Source of the DNA: Candidatus Hydrothermarchaeota archaeon
GTDB taxonomy: Archaea; Hydrothermarchaeota; Hydrothermarchaeia; Hydrothermarchaeales; BMS3B
Assembly (NCBI GenBank): GCA_015521945.1
Contig: WANG01000011.1
Location: forward strand, 1 to 5,311
DNA length: 5,311 nucleotides
Direction: 5' to 3'
Both the position numbers and the translations under genes were made by a program. This document shows positions 1-4,625 of this stretch, in pieces (position 1 is the first letter of the stretch; every line of letters begins with the position of its first letter). The notes beneath the pieces are model-generated. The model had not been told where the DNA came from and made no database searches. It saw only the letters and a program-made list of their open reading frames with translations.

Positions 1-280
1 CCACCTCCTCCTCCCGCTCCAGCAGCCTGAACTTCAGCCCCCCCGCTCCAACCCTCTCCTTCAGGCTCAGGTACGCTCCCGCATCCTGAGCCCACGCATC
101 CCCCACGTGGGTGTGGGCGTTGGTGAAGCTCGGGCATATTATACCCCCCTTGAGGTCGGTGTAGGCTCTTCCAGGGCTGCCCTCCCCCACCTCGGCTATT
201 CTGCCGTCCTCCACCACCACGTACCCCCTGACCACCTCAAACTCCTCCCCCGCTATTATCTTAGCGTTCCCGAATATCAC
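1..280 (-). CDS. Amidohydrolase family protein (N-terminal part, runs off the window)
   Basis: About 93 N-terminal residues are visible. They open with a short beta-rich segment (FGNAKIIAG, then VVVEDGRIAEVGEG) typical of the composite domain of amidohydrolases. Next comes GGIICPSFTNAHTHVGD at about residues 49-65, whose HxH pair (H59, H61) is the first metal-ligand motif of the superfamily. A GLKFRLLER segment follows near residues 82-90. The other metal ligands and the substrate-defining part lie beyond the window edge, so the substrate cannot be told. The N-terminus resembles archaeal relatives of the cytosine/SAH deaminase and imidazolonepropionase-like groups (family knowledge, from memory). 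The start is GTG at 280-278, sharing GTGA with the thiL stop, and a G-rich Shine-Dalgarno-like AGGGGGT lies 8 bases upstream. Translation is therefore probably coupled to thiL. The 7-G run at about 38-44 keeps the frame open. The family is fairly sure, the function open. Confidence 0.82.
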   Translation of the reverse strand, partial: MIFGNAKIIAGEEFEVVRGYVVVEDGRIAEVGEGSPGRAYTDLKGGIICPSFTNAHTHVGDAWAQDAGAYLSLKERVGAGGLKFRLLEREEEV

Positions 281-1254
281 CTCAGGTACCCCCTGAAGGC
301 ATCATACCCGCGGCGCTCCAGCACCTCCTTAGTGCCCCCGCGCACCAGCCACCGCCCCTCCTCCACCACCCTGCCGATGGGCGTCACCCCGCACCCCACC
401 TTAGAGAGCTCCTCCCGCAGAGCCCCGAGCAGGCGCTCCTCAAGGGTGAAAACCAGCTCAAAGTCACCGCCCATGTGCAGGAGGAGCTCCTCCGGCTCCG
501 CTCCAGCCAGCTCCGCCACCTCCTCAACCCCCGCTCCCGCAGGAATGCGCTCAAGGTGCACCTCAAAGCCAGCCCCGCTCCTCTCTGCGATCTCGTGCAG
601 GCACACGCTGAGGCTATCGCTCACGTCCATGCAGGCTGAGGCGTATCCAGCTATCACCCTCCCCTCCCTCACCCTGGCAACAGGCTCCAAGGCTCGCCTC
701 ACCAGCTCCTCCCTGCGGGGATGCTCAACCCCCTCCGTCAGGCACAGGAAGCCCGCGGGCGCCTCTCCCAAGGTGCCGGTAACGCATATCACCTCCCCCG
801 GGGACGCACCCCCGCGCCTCATCACCCTCTCACCCGCAACCCCTATGGCGGTGAACCCCAGCATAAGCACAGGTGAGCGCTGGGTATCCCCGCCCAGCAT
901 CCTTATGCCGTAGTACCCCAGCCCCCGCCTGATTCCGTCGGCAATCCTCTGTACAAGCTCAAGCTCCGCCTCAGCCGGAAACCCCATGCTCACGCACACC
1001 CCGAGAGGCTCACCCCCCATCGCGGCTATATCGCTCAGGCACGCGCTCACCCCGTACCACCCCACCTGCTCAGGGCTCATCTCCTCGGGGACGTGCACCC
1101 CCTCCAGCACGGTGTCGCAGCTCACCAGCAGCCTTACCCCACCCGCCTCAACCACCGCGCAGTCGTCCTCACCTGCAAGCTCACCCAGGCTCCCGGCAAG
1201 CCTCTCCAGCACCAGCTCAATCACCCTGCGCTCACCGGCCTCAGCGAGCCTCAT
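277..1254 (-). CDS. thiL: Thiamine-monophosphate kinase ThiL
   Basis: ThiL phosphorylates thiamine phosphate to thiamine diphosphate with ATP, the last step of cofactor synthesis, in the cytoplasm. The 325 residues match the usual family length. The ordered motifs of the ThiL/PurM (AIR synthase-like) fold are present: GEDDCAVV (28-35, acidic Mg/ATP site), DT (47-48), LSDIAAMGG (73-81), GGDTQRSP (121-128), VTGTLGEAPAGF (158-169), MDVSDSL (209-215), MGGDFELVFT (261-270) and TPIGRV (291-296). The acidic residues expected to bind metal and phosphate appear intact. The ATG start has GGGAG 7 bases upstream (1266-1262). The gene lies 26 bases after arsR and overlaps the following amidohydrolase start by GTGA, so an arsR-thiL-amidohydrolase transcript is possible. 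A TATA-like sequence at 1289-1282 may also start transcription just before the ATG. No link between ThiL and arsenic is implied; the pairing looks positional. A related AIR-synthase-like paralogue is the main alternative but is less likely given the full motif set. Confidence 0.93.
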   Translation of the reverse strand: MRLAEAGERRVIELVLERLAGSLGELAGEDDCAVVEAGGVRLLVSCDTVLEGVHVPEEMSPEQVGWYGVSACLSDIAAMGGEPLGVCVSMGFPAEAELELVQRIADGIRRGLGYYGIRMLGGDTQRSPVLMLGFTAIGVAGERVMRRGGASPGEVICVTGTLGEAPAGFLCLTEGVEHPRREELVRRALEPVARVREGRVIAGYASACMDVSDSLSVCLHEIAERSGAGFEVHLERIPAGAGVEEVAELAGAEPEELLLHMGGDFELVFTLEERLLGALREELSKVGCGVTPIGRVVEEGRWLVRGGTKEVLERRGYDAFRGYLR

Positions 1255-1280
1255 GCCAGCACTCCCAACCCTAACCTCTT

Positions 1281-1592
1281 TTATTTAAACTCTTGCCGGG
1301 CGAGCAGGGTGAGCAGCCTCTTCAGCCTATCATCCCTGAGGCGGTAGTAGCGCCACTTCCAGTCCCTGCGCTCCTCCACTGCACCGAGCTCCTTGAAGCT
1401 CCTCAGGTGGTGGGAGATAAGCGTCTGGTCTATTCCCAGAGCCCTCTCAAGCTCGCAGACGCACCGCTCCCTGTCCCTTATCAGCAGGGCAATCTTCAGC
1501 CTGGTGGGGTTTGCGAGCAGGCGGAAGAGCTTCAGCAGCTCCTCCACCTCCCTCTCGTCAAGCGTGGCATCTCCCGCAGGGCAGGCGTCCAT
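1281..1592 (-). CDS. arsR: ArsR/SmtB-family metalloregulatory repressor
   Basis: This is a winged helix-turn-helix protein of the ArsR/SmtB family, expected to be a dimeric repressor released from DNA by As(III) or Sb(III). Counting from the ATG at 1592 gives 103 residues. LFRLLANPTRLKIALLI (23-39) is the family's opening helix pair. RCVCELERALGI (43-54) leads into the recognition region QTLISHHLRSFKELGAV (56-72), followed by the wing ERRDWKWRYYRL (74-85). Candidate metal ligands are C44 and C46 of the CVC motif plus C4 near the N-terminus. The frame can be extended to a GTG at 1628, but that would put the TATA box (1621-1614) and part of the operator inside the coding region. From the TATA centre to the ATG at 1592 is about 26 bases and no Shine-Dalgarno is visible, so a leaderless mRNA starting at this ATG fits best. 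It is divergent from acr3, its likely target, and is probably autoregulated. Confidence 0.92.
   Translation of the reverse strand: MDACPAGDATLDEREVEELLKLFRLLANPTRLKIALLIRDRERCVCELERALGIDQTLISHHLRSFKELGAVEERRDWKWRYYRLRDDRLKRLLTLLARQEFK
1282..1289 (-). promoter_or_regulatory. Possible TATA box for thiL
   Basis: TTTAAATA on the minus strand overlaps the last codons and the TAA stop of arsR. Its centre is about 31 bases before the thiL ATG, so initiation would fall about 5 bases upstream of the start codon and give a nearly leaderless mRNA. The GGGAG Shine-Dalgarno at 1266-1262 would be present only on read-through transcripts from arsR. The element is AT-rich by necessity of the EFK-stop codons, so it could be coincidental. 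Confidence 0.35.
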
Positions 1593-1613
1593 GAGGTAAC
1601 TGCACAGGAAACA

Positions 1614-1621
1614 TTTAAATA
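1614..1621. promoter_or_regulatory. TATA box shared by divergent arsR and acr3 promoters
   Basis: The AT island ATTTAAAT (1613-1620) is self-complementary and reads TATTTAAA leftward and TTTAAATA rightward at 1614-1621. Leftward, a start about 26 bases away falls on the arsR ATG (1592). Rightward it falls near 1643-1645, inside the operator. The purine-rich flank GGAAAC (1608-1613) could act as the TFB recognition element for the rightward promoter, and GTGAAGG on the other strand for the leftward one. No other AT-rich element is seen between 1593 and 1724, so this is the only TATA candidate for either gene. Confidence 0.6.
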
Positions 1622-1624
1622 CCT

Positions 1625-1648
1625 TCACATGAAATGCGCTTCACATGA
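1625..1648. promoter_or_regulatory. Probable ArsR operator (interrupted palindrome)
   Basis: An inner pair TGAA (1630-1633) and TTCA (1640-1643) is separated by six bases with a central GC. The outer pair TCA (1625-1627) and TGA (1646-1648) pairs around the same centre. TGAA-n6-TTCA is the core of the 12-2-12 sites bound by ArsR/SmtB-family dimers (family knowledge). The same stretch is also a direct repeat of TTCACATGA (1624-1632 and 1640-1648) with 16-base spacing. It abuts the TATA box and covers the predicted acr3 transcription start, so bound ArsR should block polymerase there and crowd the arsR promoter. Binding is inferred, not shown. Confidence 0.6.
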
Positions 1649-1728
1649 CCGGTAGGGGTTTCATGGGCGAAGCTCCTGCAGGAGCTCCGCGGGCAGAAAG
1701 CTGCCGCAGAACGGGGGAAGCGCCGTGA
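1645..1728 (+). CDS. Possible 27-residue leader ORF upstream of acr3
   Basis: A 27-codon frame opens with ATG at 1645, about 27 bases from the centre of the shared TATA box and so at the predicted rightward transcription start. It ends with TGA at 1726-1728, overlapping the GTG start of acr3 in a GTGA quartet. A second in-frame ATG at 1663 has AGGGG four bases upstream. The predicted peptide is rich in Arg, Gly, Ala and Pro, contains one Cys (in ESCRRTG), has no membrane segment and resembles nothing I recognise. A start at the transcription start and a coupled stop suggest a leader peptide or a device to carry ribosomes to acr3. An open frame this short is easily found by chance in GC-rich DNA, so the reading is tentative. 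Confidence 0.3.
   Translation: MTGRGFMGEAPAGAPRAESCRRTGEAP
1671..1707 (+). promoter_or_regulatory. Two tandem stem-loops in the acr3 leader
   Basis: The first element is a perfect 16-base palindrome at 1671-1686, giving a six-pair stem AGCTCC/GGAGCT around TGCA. Close behind, GGCAG (1692-1696) and CTGCC (1701-1705) close on the loop AAAG. If one G is bulged, the second stem extends to about seven pairs, ending at 1707. No T-run follows, so an intrinsic terminator is unlikely. The stems lie about 20 bases before the acr3 GTG and could affect leader stability or ribosome access. Confidence 0.45.
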
Positions 1729-2756
1729 GGATGCAGGAAAAGCTCTCCATCCTTGACCGCTACCTCACCCTGTGGATATTCGCAGCCATGCTCGCTGGAG
1801 TGCTGGCTGGCAGCCTCTTCCAGGTTGAGCAGGTGATAAGCCGCTTCCAGGTGGGCACCACCAGCATACCCATCGCCCTGGGGTTGATTCTGATGATGTA
1901 CCCGCCCTTAGCCAAGGTGAGGTACGAAAAGCTCGGCAGGGTTTTCAGGGACACACGGATTCTCGGGCTCTCCCTGGTGCAGAACTGGGTACTCGGACCC
2001 TTGGTGATGTTCATCCTGGCGGTGAGCTTCCTCAGCGAGTATCCCGAGTACCTGGTTGGTCTCGCCTTGATAGGCATCGCCAGGTGCATCGCCATGGTAA
2101 TAGTATGGAACGAGCTCGCCAGGGGGGACACGGAGTACGCCGCCGGTCTGGTGGCTCTCAACAGCCTCTTTCAGGTGCTCTTCTACAGCCTCTATGCCTG
2201 GATTTTCATCACCCTCCTACCGCCCCTCATAGGGCTTCAGGGCAGGGTGGTGGAGGTGGGCATGCAGCAGATTGCCGGGAGCGTTCTCCTCTACTTAGGG
2301 GTGCCCTTCCTCGCAGGCATGGTGAGCAGGAAGGTGCTCATAGGGCGCAGGGGTGAGAGGTGGTACAACGAGCGCTTCCTTCCCAGAATAAGCCCCCTCA
2401 CCCTGGCTGCCCTGCTGTTCACCATCTTCGTGATGTTCAGCCTTCAGGGGGAGCTGATACTCCGCCTCCCCGTGGATGTGGCACGCATAGCCCTTCCCTT
2501 AGTGCTCTACTTCATCCTGATGTTCCTCATCACCTTCTACCTGGGGTGGAGGATGGGCGCTGGCTACCCGAAGACCGCCGCTCTCTCCTTCACGGCAGCC
2601 AGCAACAACTTTGAGCTTGCCATAGCGGTTGCGGTGGGGGTGTTCGGAATAAACTCGGGAGCGGCGCTCGCCACGGTGGTGGGTCCCTTAGTGGAGGTGC
2701 CCGTGCTGATAAGCCTGGTCAGCGTGTCCCTGTGGCTTCAGCGCCGCCTCTTCTGA
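1725..2756 (+). CDS. acr3: ACR3-family arsenite efflux permease
   Basis: This integral membrane protein exports As(OH)3 (arsenite), and in some members antimonite, from the cell, driven by the membrane gradient. The 343 residues fit the family, with about ten hydrophobic segments expected. Diagnostic features are the N-terminal LSILDRYLTLWIF (8-20), GIARCIAMVIVW (117-128) with the membrane cysteine C121 essential in ACR3 proteins, and ASNNFELAIAVA (292-303) with the conserved acidic E297. The start could be GTG at 1725, with GGGGG seven bases upstream, or ATG at 1731; the N-terminal motif is intact either way. It is divergent from arsR across a 132-base control region. No arsC reductase, ArsA ATPase or arsM is present here, so As(V) reduction, if it occurs, is encoded elsewhere. 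ACR3 identity is more likely than ArsB or another BASS-superfamily transporter because of the GxxRCxAMV and NNFE motifs together with arsR. Confidence 0.95.
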   Translation: MRMQEKLSILDRYLTLWIFAAMLAGVLAGSLFQVEQVISRFQVGTTSIPIALGLILMMYPPLAKVRYEKLGRVFRDTRILGLSLVQNWVLGPLVMFILAVSFLSEYPEYLVGLALIGIARCIAMVIVWNELARGDTEYAAGLVALNSLFQVLFYSLYAWIFITLLPPLIGLQGRVVEVGMQQIAGSVLLYLGVPFLAGMVSRKVLIGRRGERWYNERFLPRISPLTLAALLFTIFVMFSLQGELILRLPVDVARIALPLVLYFILMFLITFYLGWRMGAGYPKTAALSFTAASNNFELAIAVAVGVFGINSGAALATVVGPLVEVPVLISLVSVSLWLQRRLF

Positions 2757-2772
2757 TACGGCGAGCGGCACG

Positions 2773-2780
2773 TATTTAAG
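2773..2780 (+). promoter_or_regulatory. TATA box of the YdjM-like gene
   Basis: TATTTAAG is centred about 27 bases before the ATG at 2804, predicting a transcript that begins at or within a base or two of the start codon. It lies just after the acr3 stop. A GGAG at 2791-2794, nine bases before the ATG, could serve as a Shine-Dalgarno on transcripts reading through from acr3. Confidence 0.55.
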
Positions 2781-2803
2781 CCTCCCTGCAGGAGTATAAT
2801 CCC

Positions 2804-3268
2804 ATGTACCCCCTGGGACACGTGGCTTTCACCCTGGTGGCGGCGAGGATGCTCGGGCTCAGCCCCGCCTTAGCCGTGGCTGGCGTGCTGCTCCCTGACA
2901 TGATTGACAAGCCCATCTTCTTCTTTCTGGACTACGGTCCCGGCAGGCTCTTCGCCCACAACCTGAGCTTCGCCGTGCTTGCAGCCTCGGTGGTTGCAAG
3001 GTACGCGGGGGTAAGAGCAGGTGCCGCCCTCGGGATGGGCATAGTGGCTCACCTGGTGGAGGACTCCCACGCCTTCGTGCCCTGGCTCTTCCCCCTCCTG
3101 AGCTACACCTACCCCGACACCAGCGACTACACGGTGCTGGGGCACTACTTCAGCAGCTTCTTCGGCATAGGTACGGACGCCATTGGCCTGGTGCTGCTCG
3201 GCATCCTCTACCGGCGTGACGTGCTCCTGCTCACCCGCAGGCTCACGCACGCACCAGGAGGTCCATGA
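2804..3268 (+). CDS. Membrane-bound metal-dependent hydrolase-like protein, YdjM/DUF457 family
   Basis: This is a 154-residue hydrophobic protein with about four membrane segments (roughly 7-30, 52-68, 72-86 and 117-137). Polar residues are placed as in the DUF457/YdjM family: H6 in the opening PLGHVAF, PDMIDKP (31-37) with D32 and D35, H52 in AHNLSF, and AHLVEDSH (82-89) with H83 and D87. These His/Asp residues are thought to bind metal near the membrane, but no substrate is established for the family. The ATG start has a TATA box 27 bases before it and a GGAG nine bases before it. It is downstream of acr3 by 47 bases and could be co-transcribed with it, but nothing ties it to arsenic. The last 26 bases overlap the convergent trm5 end. 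Family assignment is good, function unknown. Confidence 0.83.
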   Translation: MYPLGHVAFTLVAARMLGLSPALAVAGVLLPDMIDKPIFFFLDYGPGRLFAHNLSFAVLAASVVARYAGVRAGAALGMGIVAHLVEDSHAFVPWLFPLLSYTYPDTSDYTVLGHYFSSFFGIGTDAIGLVLLGILYRRDVLLLTRRLTHAPGGP

Positions 3269-4262
3269 CGTAGTGGGCTGTGCCGGGGGAGTAGGTCCGC
3301 ACCCTCCGCACCCCCAAGGGCTCCACCTCAACCCCCGCGCTCTCCGCAGCCTCCTCCACCACCCTCATCTTTTCCCCGGCACCACCCTCGGGGGCGGCGG
3401 TGTAGTAGTGCACCACCCCCCTGCTCCTCACAGCCCTGAAGGCGGTCTCAAGGAAGGCGTCGCTGCCCATGGGCAGGTTCATTATCACCCTGTCAGCCAC
3501 CCCCTCGGGGGTTACCTCCCTCGCATCTCCGTGCACTGGCACCACCTCCCCCAGCAGCCGGTTCATGCTGATGCTCCTCCTCATGCACTCAACGGCGCTC
3601 TCGTTCAGGTCAATGGCGAGCACCCTTGCCCTCCTGTACTTTGCGATAAGCAGCGCAAAGCCACCGGCGCCCGCGAACATGTCAACCACCTCCTCCCCGT
3701 GGGCAACCTGCTGCATCACCCTGTGGCGCTCGTAGGCAAGGCGCGGGGAGAAGTACACCTTTGCGAGGTCAACCCAGAGCTCAACCCCGTGCTCCCTGTG
3801 CACCGTCCAGGTGCGCCTCTCCCCGGCGAGGTGCTCAAGCTTCCTCAGCCTGAGCTCGCCCTCCACACCTCCAAGCTTGCGCAGCACCACCCTTATCCCG
3901 GGCTGCACCTCAAGCAGCGCCCTTCCGATTTCATGCCTGCGGTGCTCAAGCTCCGGGGGGATTTGCACCACCGCGATGTCCCCAACAATGTCAAAGCTGC
4001 GCTTCACCTGCTCAAGCTCTTCATCGGTGAGCCTGCCCCTGAGCACCTCCTTGAGGGTGAGCCTCCTCCTGAGCTTCACCCTCGCCTTCACGGTGGGGTA
4101 CCCCTCAACCCTCTCCCTCACGGGTATGAGCGCATGCCCCCCCTCCCGCAGGATTCTGCCGGGCAGAAGAAGCCCCTCAGCCGCGAGCTTGCGCCTCACC
4201 CGCTCTGTTTCCCTGAGGGGCACCCTTACGCAGAGGACCTCCTCCTCAGTCTCCTGAATCAT
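3243..4262 (-). CDS. trm5: tRNA (guanine37-N1)-methyltransferase Trm5
   Basis: Trm5 transfers a methyl group from S-adenosylmethionine to N1 of G37, next to the tRNA anticodon, and so protects the reading frame. Positions are counted from the GTG at 4265 (340 residues, normal for archaeal Trm5). An N-terminal D1-like region is followed by SFDIVGDIAVVQIP (90-103), the D2 opening. FSPRLAYER (172-180) carries the conserved arginine of the FSPR motif. VVDMFAGAGGFAL (193-205) and LAIDLNESAVE (217-227) form the SAM-binding Rossmann motifs, and MNLP (262-265) holds the active-site Asn. The start is GTG 4265 or ATG 4262; GGGAGG lies directly before the GTG and three bases before the ATG, and I prefer the ATG. 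The gene overlaps the end of the upstream PII-like gene by 17 bases, so coupled translation is likely. The related Taw2/Trm5a enzymes of wyosine synthesis are a less likely alternative. Confidence 0.92.
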   Translation of the reverse strand: MIQETEEEVLCVRVPLRETERVRRKLAAEGLLLPGRILREGGHALIPVRERVEGYPTVKARVKLRRRLTLKEVLRGRLTDEELEQVKRSFDIVGDIAVVQIPPELEHRRHEIGRALLEVQPGIRVVLRKLGGVEGELRLRKLEHLAGERRTWTVHREHGVELWVDLAKVYFSPRLAYERHRVMQQVAHGEEVVDMFAGAGGFALLIAKYRRARVLAIDLNESAVECMRRSISMNRLLGEVVPVHGDAREVTPEGVADRVIMNLPMGSDAFLETAFRAVRSRGVVHYYTAAPEGGAGEKMRVVEEAAESAGVEVEPLGVRRVRTYSPGTAHYVMDLLVRA

Positions 4263-4572
4263 CACCCTCCCTTATCCTGATGTCCCTCTTCACCTCGGAC
4301 ACGAATATCCTACCATCTCCGGGTCTGCCCGTGTATGCCGACTTCTTTATAACCTCACAAACCCGGTCAACCTGCTCCTCGGGTACGACGATTATGAAGG
4401 CGCACTTCTCGTGGAAGGGATACTGGAACATCCTCCCCGAGACCTCTGTTATGCCGAGCTGCCCGCCTATGCCCTCAACGTCAAATATGGTGTAGGGTAT
4501 GCCAGCACGCATAAGCGCCTCCGCAACCTCCCACTTCTTCTCTCTTCTAACTATGGCTTCAATGCGCATCAT
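4246..4572 (-). CDS. PII-like (GlnB/GlnK-fold) regulatory protein
   Basis: From the ATG at 4572 this is 108 residues, close to the usual PII length of 112. The opening MRIEAIVRREKKWEVAEAL is the first strand and helix of PII trimers. GIGGQLGITEVSG (34-46) occupies the T-loop base with the conserved Gln. TGRPGDGRIFVSEV (81-94) is the B-loop/C-terminal PII signature that contacts ATP/ADP. The tip of the T-loop is unlike GlnB/GlnK, and I find no clear equivalent of the uridylylated Tyr51. The frame extends to a GTG at 4599, but GAGGTGG at 4587-4581 sits nine bases before the ATG, the family starts at this point, and a TATA-like element predicts transcription from about 4588. PII proteins sense ATP/ADP and 2-oxoglutarate and often regulate nitrogen uptake. 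No amtB or glutamine synthetase gene is nearby, so the target is unknown. It overlaps trm5. Confidence 0.85.
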   Translation of the reverse strand: MMRIEAIVRREKKWEVAEALMRAGIPYTIFDVEGIGGQLGITEVSGRMFQYPFHEKCAFIIVVPEEQVDRVCEVIKKSAYTGRPGDGRIFVSEVKRDIRIREGDDSGD

Positions 4573-4610
4573 CACTCTGACCACCTCTAACTCCTTCACG
4601 CCAGCGGTGC

Positions 4611-4621
4611 TTAAAAAATTT
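4611..4621 (-). promoter_or_regulatory. T-run: TATA-like element for the PII-like gene and possible terminator of the surface-protein gene
   Basis: On the minus strand a six-T run (4618-4613) in an AAATTTTTTAA context lies 5 bases after the surface-protein stop and about 42 bases before the PII-like ATG. Oligo-T tracts terminate archaeal RNA polymerase, and the same AT-rich stretch is the only TATA candidate for the next gene. It would start transcription near 4588, leaving a leader of about 16 bases that contains the GAGGTGG ribosome-binding site. Confidence 0.45.
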
Positions 4622-4625
4622 CCCC

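Noticed and set aside
107..913. Long plus-strand frame (268 codons) opposite thiL and the amidohydrolase
   Set aside because: It is antisense to two genes with clear motifs. Its product is low-complexity, rich in Ser, Pro and Arg, as expected from the mirror frame of GC-biased codons.
1593..1628. Extended arsR start at GTG 1628
   Set aside because: It would place the TATA box and part of the operator inside the coding sequence, and the added 12 residues lie outside the family alignment as I know it.
1671..1707. Intrinsic terminator or known riboswitch in the acr3 leader
   Set aside because: No T-run follows the stems and no known riboswitch core was recognised. The leader is short, about 80 bases from the predicted start.
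3183..4280. 365-codon plus-strand frame across trm5
   Set aside because: It is longer than trm5, but its product is His/Pro/Leu-rich with no recognisable domain, while the opposite strand encodes a full Trm5. It is a codon-bias shadow.
4573..4599. Extended PII-like start at GTG 4599
   Set aside because: The Shine-Dalgarno GAGGTGG lies inside this extension, predicted transcription starts downstream of the GTG, and PII proteins begin at the internal Met.
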